From Lachnospiraceae bacterium (lineage in GTDB: Bacteria; Bacillota; Clostridia; Lachnospirales; Lachnospiraceae), in NCBI GenBank assembly GCA_017436305.1, contig JAFSDJ010000013.1, positions 1 through 64,000 on the forward strand: DNA of 64,000 nt, in the 5' to 3' direction. Below are positions 1 through 8,010 of the stretch, in pieces. The notes below the pieces were generated by a model. It was not told the origin of the DNA. It did not search any database and saw only the letters and a program-made list of their open reading frames with translations. Within the stretch, counting starts at the first letter, position 1, and each line of letters begins with the position of its first letter. Made by a program: the position numbers and the translations under genes.

Positions 1-209
1 ATATAAATGGCATTTTCCAAAGTAGTGATTTCTAAATCATCCGGATTAGTGTAATGGGTGCCATTTACTGCATTGTATAGTATCAGCAATTCCCTTTTAT
101 CTTTAAATATCATCCGAAAGATAGTGTCCTTGTAATTCCGGATTGTAGAGGACATTTTTTTCCTTTTGTGTGTTTTCTTTGCACTGTTTTTTAGTGTATG
201 TTTTCTCAT
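1..209 (-). CDS. Rpn/PD-(D/E)XK nuclease-transposase family protein, N-terminal part (runs off left edge)
   Basis: Read on the minus strand, an ATG at 209 follows a perfect AGGAGG (221-216) with 6 nt spacing and stays open for 69 codons to the window edge. The visible part starts with a Lys/Arg-rich stretch (MRKHTLKNSAKKTHKRKK) and continues with the block FRMIFKDKRELLILYNAVNG followed by NPDDLEITTLENAIY. I recognise this block from the many Lachnospiraceae proteins annotated as PD-(D/E)XK transposase family or Rpn-like recombination-promoting nucleases. The catalytic part lies outside the window, so family membership rests on the N-terminal block only. Such genes are usually multicopy, which fits the accessory character of this edge. 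Confidence 0.7.
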   Translation of the reverse strand, partial: MRKHTLKNSAKKTHKRKKMSSTIRNYKDTIFRMIFKDKRELLILYNAVNGTHYTNPDDLEITTLENAIY

Positions 210-436
210 GTAATACCTCCTTTTGGCAGGAGATTTTTAACATTAAAAAGTATCTTTCAAAATATCTTTCAAAACCTCACTGCCTCTATTTACCTGTATT
301 TCTGGGAAAATAAAAGCATTGATGTTCTTTGATTTGCGAAAGTTGCAAACTTGATATGGTTGATTTATTTGGGAATTAGAATATAAATGCTTTTCATAAT
401 AGTAGCATAATAATATATGTTTTTGCAATAGGATAT

Positions 437-601
437 TTATAAAAAAATGATAAATGTCACACCTGCAAAAAAAGCAACCATAAAAATCAAAACCAAGCCA
501 GTATTATAAGGTGCCAAGAGATTACTAAAGCGGGGATGGGGCATTCTGTTTACCGCATTTTTGAAAAAACTGCCTCTATTTTTTTCTTGCGTATCCCTCA
601 C
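437..601 (-). CDS. possible small single-helix membrane protein
   Basis: A minus-strand frame runs from a GTG at 601 (54 residues) or an ATG at 544 (35 residues) to a TAA at 437. The N-terminal part is basic (KNRGSFFKNAVNRMPHPRF). The C-terminal 20 residues form one hydrophobic helix (GLVLIFMVAFFAGVTFIIFL) that ends at the stop. This basic-then-hydrophobic layout is what a tail-anchored small membrane protein looks like. I do not recognise a family and there is no good ribosome binding site for either start. It also overlaps the likely promoter of the 712 gene on the other strand. It may be real, a gene remnant, or chance. Confidence 0.25.
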   Translation of the reverse strand: MRDTQEKNRGSFFKNAVNRMPHPRFSNLLAPYNTGLVLIFMVAFFAGVTFIIFL

Positions 602-615
602 TGTATCTCTATAAT
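587..615 (+). promoter_or_regulatory. putative sigma-A promoter for the AAA-ATPase gene
   Basis: TTGCGT, a 17-nt spacer and a perfect TATAAT, placed about 95 nt upstream of the start at 712. Predicted by eye from the consensus. Confidence 0.5.
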
Positions 616-711
616 AAAAACAGATTAACTTTTATATGTAGAAAACTTGTCAGGCAAGGTGTTTAACAGGTTAGGGAAATTCTTTTATGAAAGACGAGGG
701 TGTGAGCAGAT

Positions 712-2427
712 ATGGCAAATAATGTGGCAATCGGAATACAGGATTTTGCACAGTTACGGGAAAAGAACTTGTTCTATATTGATAAAACAGACTTCATTAA
801 GGAATGGTGGGAAAGCGGAGACAGTGTTACACTGATTACCCGTCCAAGACGTTTTGGGAAGACATTAAATATGAGTATGATAGAGGAATACTTCTCTGTG
901 GATTATGCAGGCAGAAGTGATTTATTTGAAGGACTCTCCATCTGGGAGAATGAGAAATATCGAAAGCTGCAGGGAACGTATCCGGTAATTAGTCTTTCTT
1001 TTGCAAGGGTGAAGGAAACGGACTACAAGACAGTACGTAAAAAAATATGCCAACAGTTAACTGATTTATATGCAAAATACTCGTTCCTGTTGGATGGAGA
1101 TATATTATACGAAACAGAACAGGATTATTTTAGACGTGTTACTGTAGAAATGGACGATGCAGATGCAACAATTGCCTTGAATCGGTTATCGGAATATCTT
1201 TGTCGTTACTACGGCGAAAAGGTGATTATTTTGTTGGATGAATACGATACTCCAATGCAGGAAGCCTATGTGAATGGGTATTGGAATGAGCTGGTAGCCT
1301 TTACCAGAAGTCTTTTTAATGCTACTTTCAAAACCAATCCGAATATAGAAAGAGGCATCATGACCGGAATTACCCGAGTCAGTAAGGAATCTATTTTTTC
1401 CGATTTGAATAATCTAAAGGTAGTAACCACCACCACAAATGAATACGCCACAGCCTTTGGTTTTACGGAAAAAGAAGTATTTACAGCCTTGGAGGAGTAT
1501 GGATTTGGAAAAGAAATGGAACAAGTAAAACGCTGGTATGATGGTTTCATTTTTGGAGCGCACAAGGATATTTATAATCCATGGTCCATTTTGAATTTTC
1601 TTGCCAAGGGTGAATATTCCACTTATTGGGCGAATACCAGCTCAAACAGTTTGGTAGGAAAGCTTATTAGAGAAGGGGGACGCAGTATTAAGCTGTCCTT
1701 TGAGCTTCTTATGAGTGGCAGACATTTGCGCTGTCCCGTTGATGAACAGATCGTGTACAACCAGCTTGACGATAATGAATCGGCTATCTGGAGTCTGTTA
1801 CTTGCCAGTGGTTATTTAAAAGTAATATCCTATGACCGTCTCAATGAATTAGAAGAAGGACAACAGCAGATGTATGAACTGGCACTTACAAACCTTGAAG
1901 TAAAGCGGATGTTTGAAGGTATGGTAAGAGGCTGGTTTAACTTTGTGAAGGACGATTATAATGATTTTATTAAGGCAATGATACTGGGGGATTTAGATGC
2001 CATGAATGATTATATGAACCAGATTGCCTGTGAAATATTTAGTAGTTTTGATTCGGGAAAAAGAGTATCTCAAAAGACTCAGCCGGAGCGGTTCTACCAT
2101 GGATTTGTGTTAGGATTAATGGTGGATTTACAGACGGAGTATGTCATCACATCAAACAGGGAAAGCGGGTTTGGCAGATATGACATCATGTTAGAACCCA
2201 AAAATCCAGAGAAAAATCCGGCAGTGATTATGGAGTTTAAAGTGTTTAACCCACGCAAGGAGAAAACACTGGAAGATACCGTAAAGTCAGCACTTTCTCA
2301 AATAGAAGAAAAACACTACGATACAGCTCTGTTGGCAAAGGGAGTACCACAGGATAGAATTTATAAGTATGGTTTTGCCTTTGAAGGAAAGAATGTGTTA
2401 ATTGAGGGTGATGAGCAAGGTATTTAA
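712..2427 (+). CDS. AAA-ATPase-like / PD-(D/E)XK nuclease domain protein
   Basis: A 571-residue protein of the common family with an AAA-ATPase-like N-terminal domain and a PD-(D/E)XK-type C-terminal domain (Pfam AAA-ATPase_like plus PDDEXK_9). The N-terminus has the family opening (FYIDKTDFI) and a Walker A-like loop, RPRRFGKTLN, near residues 44-53. ILLDEYDTP near residue 175 looks like Walker B. The C-terminus has GRYDIML near residue 490 and MEFKVFNP near 508, matching the D...ExK nuclease core. These proteins occur in many copies in gut Clostridia and Bacteroidetes. Their role is unproven; nucleic-acid cleavage coupled to ATP is an inference from the folds. The gene stands alone with its own promoter, next to another nuclease-family gene on the opposite strand. 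Confidence 0.85.
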   Translation: MANNVAIGIQDFAQLREKNLFYIDKTDFIKEWWESGDSVTLITRPRRFGKTLNMSMIEEYFSVDYAGRSDLFEGLSIWENEKYRKLQGTYPVISLSFARVKETDYKTVRKKICQQLTDLYAKYSFLLDGDILYETEQDYFRRVTVEMDDADATIALNRLSEYLCRYYGEKVIILLDEYDTPMQEAYVNGYWNELVAFTRSLFNATFKTNPNIERGIMTGITRVSKESIFSDLNNLKVVTTTTNEYATAFGFTEKEVFTALEEYGFGKEMEQVKRWYDGFIFGAHKDIYNPWSILNFLAKGEYSTYWANTSSNSLVGKLIREGGRSIKLSFELLMSGRHLRCPVDEQIVYNQLDDNESAIWSLLLASGYLKVISYDRLNELEEGQQQMYELALTNLEVKRMFEGMVRGWFNFVKDDYNDFIKAMILGDLDAMNDYMNQIACEIFSSFDSGKRVSQKTQPERFYHGFVLGLMVDLQTEYVITSNRESGFGRYDIMLEPKNPEKNPAVIMEFKVFNPRKEKTLEDTVKSALSQIEEKHYDTALLAKGVPQDRIYKYGFAFEGKNVLIEGDEQGI

Positions 2428-2528
2428 CAGTTTATAATTCGCACAAGCAGTTAGATACAAGCTGTTAGGCTGTCTAATAGCATGATTTAAGCTAGAAAAC
2501 AGATAGATACCTTGCTAATTTTCCCCAG

Positions 2529-2557
2529 TTTACAAATAGTTTTAAATACCTTATAAT
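2529..2557 (+). promoter_or_regulatory. putative sigma-A promoter for the DUF1836 gene
   Basis: TTTACA, a 17-nt spacer and a perfect TATAAT, 59 nt before the ATG at 2616. The preceding stretch from 2428 contains imperfect short inverted repeats but no clear U-tract terminator. Confidence 0.65.
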
Positions 2558-2581
2558 CTAGTACAGAGATGCTACTATTTG

Positions 2582-2601
2582 TGTCACAGCAGGAAGTGAC
2601 A
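2582..2601. promoter_or_regulatory. 6-bp inverted repeat in the 5' leader of the DUF1836 gene
   Basis: TGTCAC and GTGACA face each other across 8 nt, between the promoter and the start codon. It could be an operator (possibly autoregulatory) or a small RNA hairpin close to the ribosome binding site. Short enough to occur by chance. Confidence 0.3.
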
Positions 2602-2615
2602 GAACGGAGAAAATT

Positions 2616-3254
2616 ATGACAATTTCAACAGAAGATTTACTAAAATCCATACTGGAGAGTCTTGATCGCATTGATTACGTAAAAAGTGAAGATATTCCAA
2701 ACATTGACTTGTATATGGATCAGGTCACTACCTTTATGGACAAAAGAATGAAAGATACTGCCAGACACCCGGAGGAAGACAAGATTTTAACTAAGACCAT
2801 GATTAACAATTACGCAAAAAATAAATTGCTTCCCCCACCGGTAAAAAAGAAATATACAAAAGAGCATATGCTCTTACTTATTTTTATATATTATTTTAAA
2901 GGCATTTTGTCCATTGGAGACATTCAGAAGCTCCTTGGGCCTTTAACAGGACAATTTTTTCAGGCAGACCAGGGAATTACATTAACGGATATTTACGAAG
3001 AAGTGTTTAGTCTGGAAAAAGAAGAAGTGGAACGGATGAAGAAGGATGTAACAGAAAAATACGAAAAGGCAGCCACTACTTTTTCTGACGCCCCAGAGGA
3101 AAGTAAAGAGTTTTTACAGCAGTTTGCATTTGTTTGCATGTTAAGTTTTGATGTATATGTAAAGAAGCTGATGATAGAGAAAATCATTGATGGCATGAAA
3201 ACGGACCCAAATAAAAATGGAGCTTCGCCTGAAAAGGAAACTAAGGAAAAATAG
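2616..3254 (+). CDS. DUF1836 domain-containing protein
   Basis: A 212-residue protein matching the DUF1836 family by its opening and by the segment with TKTMINNYAKNKLLPPP followed by KKKYTKEHM near residues 67-90. This segment resembles the winged-helix layout of MerR-type DNA-binding proteins, so a regulatory role is plausible but unproven. The second half is helical and the C-terminus is Lys/Glu-rich and probably disordered. The start has GGAG upstream and a near-consensus promoter. The next gene, a peptidoglycan hydrolase fusion, starts 62 nt after the stop with no terminator between, so the two are probably cotranscribed. Confidence 0.8.
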   Translation: MTISTEDLLKSILESLDRIDYVKSEDIPNIDLYMDQVTTFMDKRMKDTARHPEEDKILTKTMINNYAKNKLLPPPVKKKYTKEHMLLLIFIYYFKGILSIGDIQKLLGPLTGQFFQADQGITLTDIYEEVFSLEKEEVERMKKDVTEKYEKAATTFSDAPEESKEFLQQFAFVCMLSFDVYVKKLMIEKIIDGMKTDPNKNGASPEKETKEK

Positions 3255-3316
3255 TTACTGTTAAGGTCGTGGGCAGTAGTGGAAAATATAAATATATAGA
3301 AAGAGCAGGATAAATT

Positions 3317-5491
3317 ATGCCGGATGGACTTACAATCGTTTTAGACCCGGGTCATGGTGGAGAGAATCTGGGTCTTAATTATAACGGACATGTAGAAAAA
3401 GAAATGAATTTGATCGTGGCTAATGCCATGAAGGAAGAATTAGAAAAATATGATAATGTGACAGTTTATCTGACAAATGAAGATGCAAGAGACATGTCAC
3501 TAAAGGAACGTGCCAAATATGGAAAAGAAATGGGGGCTGATGTTCTTATCAGTCTCCATTTTAATATGTCAGAGGAGCATACCCAGTTTGGCTCAGAAGT
3601 ATGGGTGCCTTCCAAAGGACTTGCCTACAGACAAATGCGTTCTCTGGGAGATATCTTTTTAGAAGAATTTGAAGGAATCGGACTTCATACCAGAGGTGTA
3701 AAAACAAGGCTTAATGATGATGGCAATGATTATTATGGGATTATCAGAGAGTCACAGGCTTTAGGGATGAATGCTCTTTTGGTGGAACACTGCTATGCAG
3801 ATTATAAAACAGACACTCCTTATATAGAATCAAAGGCAGATTTACAAAAGTTTGGACAGTTAGATGCAAGAGCAGTGGCAAAATATTACGGTCTTGCCTC
3901 TACAGAACTGGGAGTGGACTACAGCTCTTATGTAAAAAATGGCTACTATATACCGGAGGAGCCTGTTGGCAGTGATTACACCGGACCGGTTAATGCCGGA
4001 ATTTATTTAATTGACGAAGGAGAATATGTACTGGATGAAGAATATAAAACCGGTGCGGATTTTCTTTTGACAGCAAGAGAAGAGGAAAGTGAACTCACTT
4101 ATTATTCCTACAGCTTAGATGGCGGGGAAACTTATACGGAGCTATTCCCCTGGACGGGAAATGAAAGCGGTATGATAATTCATATTGATGAAATTACCCA
4201 GGGAGATAATCTTATAGCTAAAATCTATAACGGTCACACAGTAGGAAGCGAAACAAATAAACTTCGATTTGGAGAAGCAGTTGTAGAAAATCAGGAAACA
4301 AAAGAAGAGCAGCAAGTGACCGACGAAGAAGCAGAGGAAGAGACGGAAAATCTTTCGTTGACAGAGTCCTTTATTAAAAATAGTAAGGAAGCCAATGCTA
4401 ACTATAATAAAACCGTTTCAGCACTTTTGGCAACTGCAGTAGTTATTGCGTTCGTAATTGGTGTCAGCCTTTACGTGCAAAAGAAACAGGAAAAAATAAA
4501 AAAGACCGTTGGAATCTTTTTAGGAGTCTGTATTTTTGCACTTGGAATTGTAACCGGTGTCCGTACCTATATCATTAACCGGGCAGACTTGGCAGTAAAA
4601 ACAGTGGCAGAAACAGCAGAAGCTGATAAAGCAAAGGCAGAAACAGAAGAGTCAGATACAGAAGAAAAAGAGCCGGTACTGTTACAAAGCTTTTTAAAAG
4701 AAGATGAGCTGATTTCCAAAGAAGATGCCAATGTGCTATTAGAGCAGCAAAAGCAGACAGAAATTGTATATGATATTGCAGAGGGCTATCTTCGGGTAGA
4801 AACCTTGCAGGATGTGTCAAGAAACCAGTATGATTTTAATTTCCTAACAGAAGAAAATGGTTATAAGGCATATAGAGACAACGCCGGAATCAGTGCAATC
4901 AGAGGAATCGACGTATCCAAATTCCAGGGAAATATTGACTGGCAGGCTGTAAAAAATAGCGGCATGGAATTTGTTATAATTCGTATTGGACTAAGAGGCT
5001 ACGGCTCAGGGGAATTAGTTATAGATGAACGTTTTTATGAGAATTTAAGAAATGCCCAGGCAGCAGGATTAAAAACGGGAGTTTATTTCTTTTCTGCAGC
5101 TATCACAACCGAAGAAGCGGTAGAGGAGGCAGAGTTTGTATTAAAAGCATTAGAAGGCTATGAGCTTTCCATGCCCATTGTTTTTGATACAGAACCTATA
5201 ACCTATGATGATGCCAGAACCGATGATTTAACACCTATGGAGCTTACTGATATTACTGTTGCATTCTGTGAAAGAATTAGACAGTCAGGTTATACACCAA
5301 TGATTTATGCCAATGCAAAAAGACTTACTACCGTATTAAAATTAGAAAAGCTTACAGATTATGAATTTTGGTATGCAGACTATCAGGATAAACCAATTTA
5401 TCCATATCAGTACAGAATGTGGCAGTATACCGAAAAGGGCAGTGTACCGGGCATTGAAGGAAATGTGGATATTAACTTGTACTTTCAATAG
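3317..5491 (+). CDS. bifunctional peptidoglycan hydrolase: Amidase_3 - two membrane helices - GH25 lysozyme
   Basis: A 724-residue fusion. Residues about 5-195 form a zinc N-acetylmuramoyl-L-alanine amidase (Amidase_3): DPGHGG with His13, Glu27 in VEKEMNL, His81 in ISLHFN, and the acidic residue in LVEHCYAD. A beta-rich linker of about 150 residues and a Glu-rich stretch follow. Two hydrophobic helices lie near 366-388 and 397-419, separated by a Lys-rich loop (QKKQEKIKK). An acidic linker leads to a GH25 muramidase (about 527-724) with GIDVSKFQG and the FDTEPI acidic pair. It should cut both the peptide stem and the glycan of peptidoglycan. There is no signal peptide, and an in-frame TAA two codons upstream fixes the N-terminus. 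The positive loop suggests both enzyme domains face outward. Confidence 0.85.
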   Translation: MPDGLTIVLDPGHGGENLGLNYNGHVEKEMNLIVANAMKEELEKYDNVTVYLTNEDARDMSLKERAKYGKEMGADVLISLHFNMSEEHTQFGSEVWVPSKGLAYRQMRSLGDIFLEEFEGIGLHTRGVKTRLNDDGNDYYGIIRESQALGMNALLVEHCYADYKTDTPYIESKADLQKFGQLDARAVAKYYGLASTELGVDYSSYVKNGYYIPEEPVGSDYTGPVNAGIYLIDEGEYVLDEEYKTGADFLLTAREEESELTYYSYSLDGGETYTELFPWTGNESGMIIHIDEITQGDNLIAKIYNGHTVGSETNKLRFGEAVVENQETKEEQQVTDEEAEEETENLSLTESFIKNSKEANANYNKTVSALLATAVVIAFVIGVSLYVQKKQEKIKKTVGIFLGVCIFALGIVTGVRTYIINRADLAVKTVAETAEADKAKAETEESDTEEKEPVLLQSFLKEDELISKEDANVLLEQQKQTEIVYDIAEGYLRVETLQDVSRNQYDFNFLTEENGYKAYRDNAGISAIRGIDVSKFQGNIDWQAVKNSGMEFVIIRIGLRGYGSGELVIDERFYENLRNAQAAGLKTGVYFFSAAITTEEAVEEAEFVLKALEGYELSMPIVFDTEPITYDDARTDDLTPMELTDITVAFCERIRQSGYTPMIYANAKRLTTVLKLEKLTDYEFWYADYQDKPIYPYQYRMWQYTEKGSVPGIEGNVDINLYFQ

Positions 5492-5519
5492 GAGAAAAAC
5501 CAATTGACTGATGATACCA

Positions 5520-5531
5520 GTGAACAGTAAC
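5520..5531. repeat. dispersed 12-mer GTGAACAGTAAC (copy 1)
   Basis: Exact reverse complement of GTTACTGTTCAC at 18000-18011. A close relative forms both arms of the inverted repeat at 33570-33602. It lies in the gap before the rimP operon. Confidence 0.45.
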
Positions 5532-5572
5532 TATTTATATGGAAAAAAGTGTGTAAATTTCTAAAATCCCCC

Positions 5573-5601
5573 TTGCATTTTTTAAATTCAGGTGTTATCC
5601 T
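5573..5601 (+). promoter_or_regulatory. putative promoter of the rimP-nusA-infB operon
   Basis: TTGCAT, a 17-nt spacer and TATCCT, about 125 nt upstream of rimP and just before the leader hairpin. No other promoter-like sequence was seen in the gap. Confidence 0.5.
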
Positions 5602-5626
5602 AAAGTAGAACTTAATATGCTTGCAT

Positions 5627-5655
5627 AAAGAGTGGACCTACGTCCACTCTTTTTA
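5627..5655 (+). terminator. leader terminator/attenuator upstream of rimP
   Basis: An 11-bp perfect stem (AAAGAGTGGAC / GTCCACTCTTT) with a 4-nt loop and a T run, lying downstream of the operon promoter and about 70 nt before rimP. A strong terminator between promoter and first gene suggests attenuation. In Bacillus subtilis the rimP(ylxS)-nusA operon is autoregulated by NusA-stimulated termination in its leader, so the same logic is inferred here. Confidence 0.75.
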
Positions 5656-5724
5656 TATGGTATAGGAAATTTCTCCGAACTTTTCTATACGTTAAAAGCA
5701 TTTTGTGGGAAAGGAGAAAGGTCG

Positions 5725-6189
5725 ATGTCAAAAAAAGAAAGCTATGAAGCAAAAACAGAAGAGCTGTTACTTCCTATTACAGATGCCCATGGATTTGAAC
5801 TGGTAGATGTAGAGTATGTAAAAGAAGGCAGCAACTGGTATCTTCGGGCATACATTGATAAACCGGGAGGAATTACCATTGATGACTGCGAACTGGTAAG
5901 CAGAGCATTATCTGATTTGCTGGACAAGGAGGATTACATTAGCGATGCTTATATATTAGAAGTAAGCAGTCCGGGATTGTTACGTCCCATCAAAAAGGAA
6001 AAGGATTTTAAAAGAAACTTAGAAAAAGAAGTAGAAATCCGTACCTTTAAAATGATTGATAAGAGAAAAGAATTTGTAGGTACCCTGACCGGGTTTGACA
6101 AAGACACTGTTACTATATTAGAAGATGGAGAAGAAAGGGTATTTAACAAAACCGAAATCGCCCTGATTCGTCCATATGTAGAATTTTAA
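5725..6189 (+). CDS. rimP: ribosome maturation factor RimP
   Basis: A 154-residue RimP, needed for late 30S subunit maturation. The N-terminal alpha/beta domain has GFELVDVEYV and YLRAYIDKPGG. The middle carries the family signature LEVSSPGLLRP, and the C-terminal part forms the small SH3-like barrel. The frame is open further upstream to 5632, but the ATG at 5725 has AGGAGA at a good distance, and the upstream extension crosses the leader terminator and is not RimP-like, so 5725 is chosen. First gene of the operon continuing with nusA; the 76-nt gap contains a small palindrome (AGTTAGCA / TGCTAACT). Confidence 0.95.
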   Translation: MSKKESYEAKTEELLLPITDAHGFELVDVEYVKEGSNWYLRAYIDKPGGITIDDCELVSRALSDLLDKEDYISDAYILEVSSPGLLRPIKKEKDFKRNLEKEVEIRTFKMIDKRKEFVGTLTGFDKDTVTILEDGEERVFNKTEIALIRPYVEF

Positions 6190-6265
6190 AATAACAGTTA
6201 GCAACTGCTAACTACTTCGTAGAATAAAATCAGAACAATCACATATAGGAGGATAAGAAAAGAAA

Positions 6266-7420
6266 ATGAACAAAGAACTGATGGAAGCACTTAATATTCT
6301 GGAAAAGGAAAAGGAGATTAGCAAAGAAACTCTTTTTGAGGCCATTGAAAATTCCCTTTTAACAGCCTGCAAAAACCACTTTGGAAAAGCTGATAACATT
6401 ACAGTTTCTGTAAACCGGGAAACATGTGATTTTTCAGTAGTAGCAGAAAAAACTGTAGTAGAAGAAGTAGAAGATGACTGCCTGGAAATTTCTTTAGAAG
6501 ATGCTAAAAATTACAAGAAAAATCCGGAGCTTGGAGAAATTATTAAAGTAGAGGTTCGCTCTAAAGAGTTTGGACGTATTGCAACTCAGAACGCGAAAAA
6601 TGTGATTTTACAAAAAATCAGAGAAGAAGAAAGAAGCGTTATTTACAATCAGTATTTTGAAAAAGAAAAAGATGTAGTAACAGGTATTGTACAGCGCTAT
6701 GTTGGAAGAAATATCAGTATCAATTTAGGAAAAGCAGATGCCATCTTAAATGAAAGCGAGCAGGTAAAAGGCGAATATTTTAAACCTACCGAAAGAATTA
6801 AAGTATATATCTTAGAAGTAAAGAGTACACCAAAAGGACCACGTATTTTAGTAAGCCGTACTCACCCGGAATTAGTAAAACGTTTATTTGAATCAGAAGT
6901 AGCAGAAATTGCTGATGGCACTGTAGAAATTATGAGCATTGCCAGAGAAGCAGGAAGCCGTACCAAAATGGCTGTCTGGTCAAAGGACCCAAATGTAGAT
7001 CCTGTTGGAGCATGTGTTGGTTTAAACGGTGCAAGAGTAAACTCTATTGTAGAGGAACTTCGTGGAGAAAAAATTGATATTATTAACTGGGATGAAAATC
7101 CTGGTAACTTAATTCAGAACGCATTATCACCAGCTAAAATCGTTGCGGTATTTGCAGATCCTGATGAAAAAACAGCTAAGGTTGTTGTGCCGGATTATCA
7201 GTTATCCCTTGCTATCGGTAAAGAAGGACAGAATGCAAGACTTGCAGCCAGATTAACAGGCTACAAGATTGATATTAAGAGCGAAACACAGGCAAAGGAT
7301 GCAGAAGGCTTCCGTTACGAAGATTATATGGATGATGAATATGATGAGTATGAAGAAGGCGGATACGAAGAGGAATACTCAGATGACTATTCAGAAGCCC
7401 CTGTAGCTGATGAGGAATAA
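6266..7420 (+). CDS. nusA: transcription termination/antitermination factor NusA
   Basis: A 384-residue NusA. It binds RNA polymerase and nascent RNA to modulate pausing, intrinsic termination and antitermination. The N-terminal polymerase-binding domain (MNKELMEALNILEKEKEI) is followed by S1, KH1 and KH2 domains; KH2 contains LAIGKEGQNARLAARLTGYK near residue 320. The proteobacterial C-terminal acidic repeat domains are absent, as usual in Firmicutes. Instead there is a short, highly acidic, Tyr-rich tail of about 30 residues. The gene sits in the classic rimP-nusA-rnpM-ylxQ-infB order and is a candidate for autoregulation through the leader terminator. Confidence 0.97.
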   Translation: MNKELMEALNILEKEKEISKETLFEAIENSLLTACKNHFGKADNITVSVNRETCDFSVVAEKTVVEEVEDDCLEISLEDAKNYKKNPELGEIIKVEVRSKEFGRIATQNAKNVILQKIREEERSVIYNQYFEKEKDVVTGIVQRYVGRNISINLGKADAILNESEQVKGEYFKPTERIKVYILEVKSTPKGPRILVSRTHPELVKRLFESEVAEIADGTVEIMSIAREAGSRTKMAVWSKDPNVDPVGACVGLNGARVNSIVEELRGEKIDIINWDENPGNLIQNALSPAKIVAVFADPDEKTAKVVVPDYQLSLAIGKEGQNARLAARLTGYKIDIKSETQAKDAEGFRYEDYMDDEYDEYEEGGYEEEYSDDYSEAPVADEE

Positions 7421-7422
7421 GA

Positions 7423-7695
7423 ATGAGTAAAAAAATTCCATTAAGGCAGTGCGTTGGATGCGGTGAAATGAAAAGCAAAAAAGAGATGATTCGAGTACTG
7501 AAAACCGCAGAAGGCGAAATTGTTTTAGATAAAACTGGTAAAAAAAATGGAAGAGGCGCATATCTTTGTAATTCCAGGGATTGTTTGTTAAAGGCAACAA
7601 AAAGCAAAGGTTTAGAACGCTCTTTCAAAATGAGTATTCCAACTGAGGTATACGATAATCTGCAAAAGGAGTTTGAAGAAGGCTTTGAAGAATAA
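7423..7695 (+). CDS. rnpM: RNase P modulator RnpM (YlxR family)
   Basis: A 90-residue YlxR-family protein. Two cysteines in RQCVGCG near the N-terminus and the GRGAYLC motif near residue 45 identify it, together with its place between nusA and infB. The family fold binds RNA, and recent work names it RnpM, a modulator of RNase P activity. The start lies 2 nt after the nusA stop, so translation is probably coupled. The end overlaps the next gene. Confidence 0.93.
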   Translation: MSKKIPLRQCVGCGEMKSKKEMIRVLKTAEGEIVLDKTGKKNGRGAYLCNSRDCLLKATKSKGLERSFKMSIPTEVYDNLQKEFEEGFEE

Positions 7696-7990
7696 AATAT
7701 TGTCATTGTTAGGCATTGCTAACCGTGGACGCAATCTGGTAAGCGGTGAGTTCATGACGGAAAAAACAGTAAAATCCTATAAAGCATTTATGGTAATCGT
7801 GGCAGAGGATGCCTCGGACAATACCAAAAAGATGTTTCTAAATATGTGTGATTTTTATCACGTTCCTTATTACGTATTTGGAACAAAGGAAGAATTGGGA
7901 CATAGTATTGGAAAAGAAATGAGAGCTTCCCTGGCAGTAACCGATGAAGGGCTGGCAAATGCCATCAAGAAGCATCTTCAAACAATATAG
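7673..7990 (+). CDS. L7Ae-family ribosomal/RNA-binding protein YlxQ
   Basis: About 105 residues of the L7Ae/L30e/Gadd45 fold, shown by [15 protein letters not shown] near the N-terminus and by its conserved place between rnpM and infB. Members bind kink-turn-like RNA. There is no ATG at the front. The frame can start at TTG 7673, only 1 nt from AAGGAG, or at TTG 7685, 13 nt away. The second gives an N-terminus ([11 protein letters not shown]) more like relatives, so 7685 is a serious alternative. Either way it overlaps the end of rnpM by 11-23 nt, which implies coupled translation. Confidence 0.88.
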   Translation: MKKALKNKILSLLGIANRGRNLVSGEFMTEKTVKSYKAFMVIVAEDASDNTKKMFLNMCDFYHVPYYVFGTKEELGHSIGKEMRASLAVTDEGLANAIKKHLQTI

Positions 7991-8010
7991 AGAGAATCGG
8001 AGGTAGTAAA

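Noticed and set aside
243..428. 61-residue minus-strand open frame near the left edge
   Set aside because: No ribosome binding site, no recognisable domain, and composition typical of noncoding A/T-rich DNA.
7275..7706. 143-residue minus-strand frame across the nusA-rnpM junction
   Set aside because: Covers conserved coding sequence on the plus strand and has no SD.
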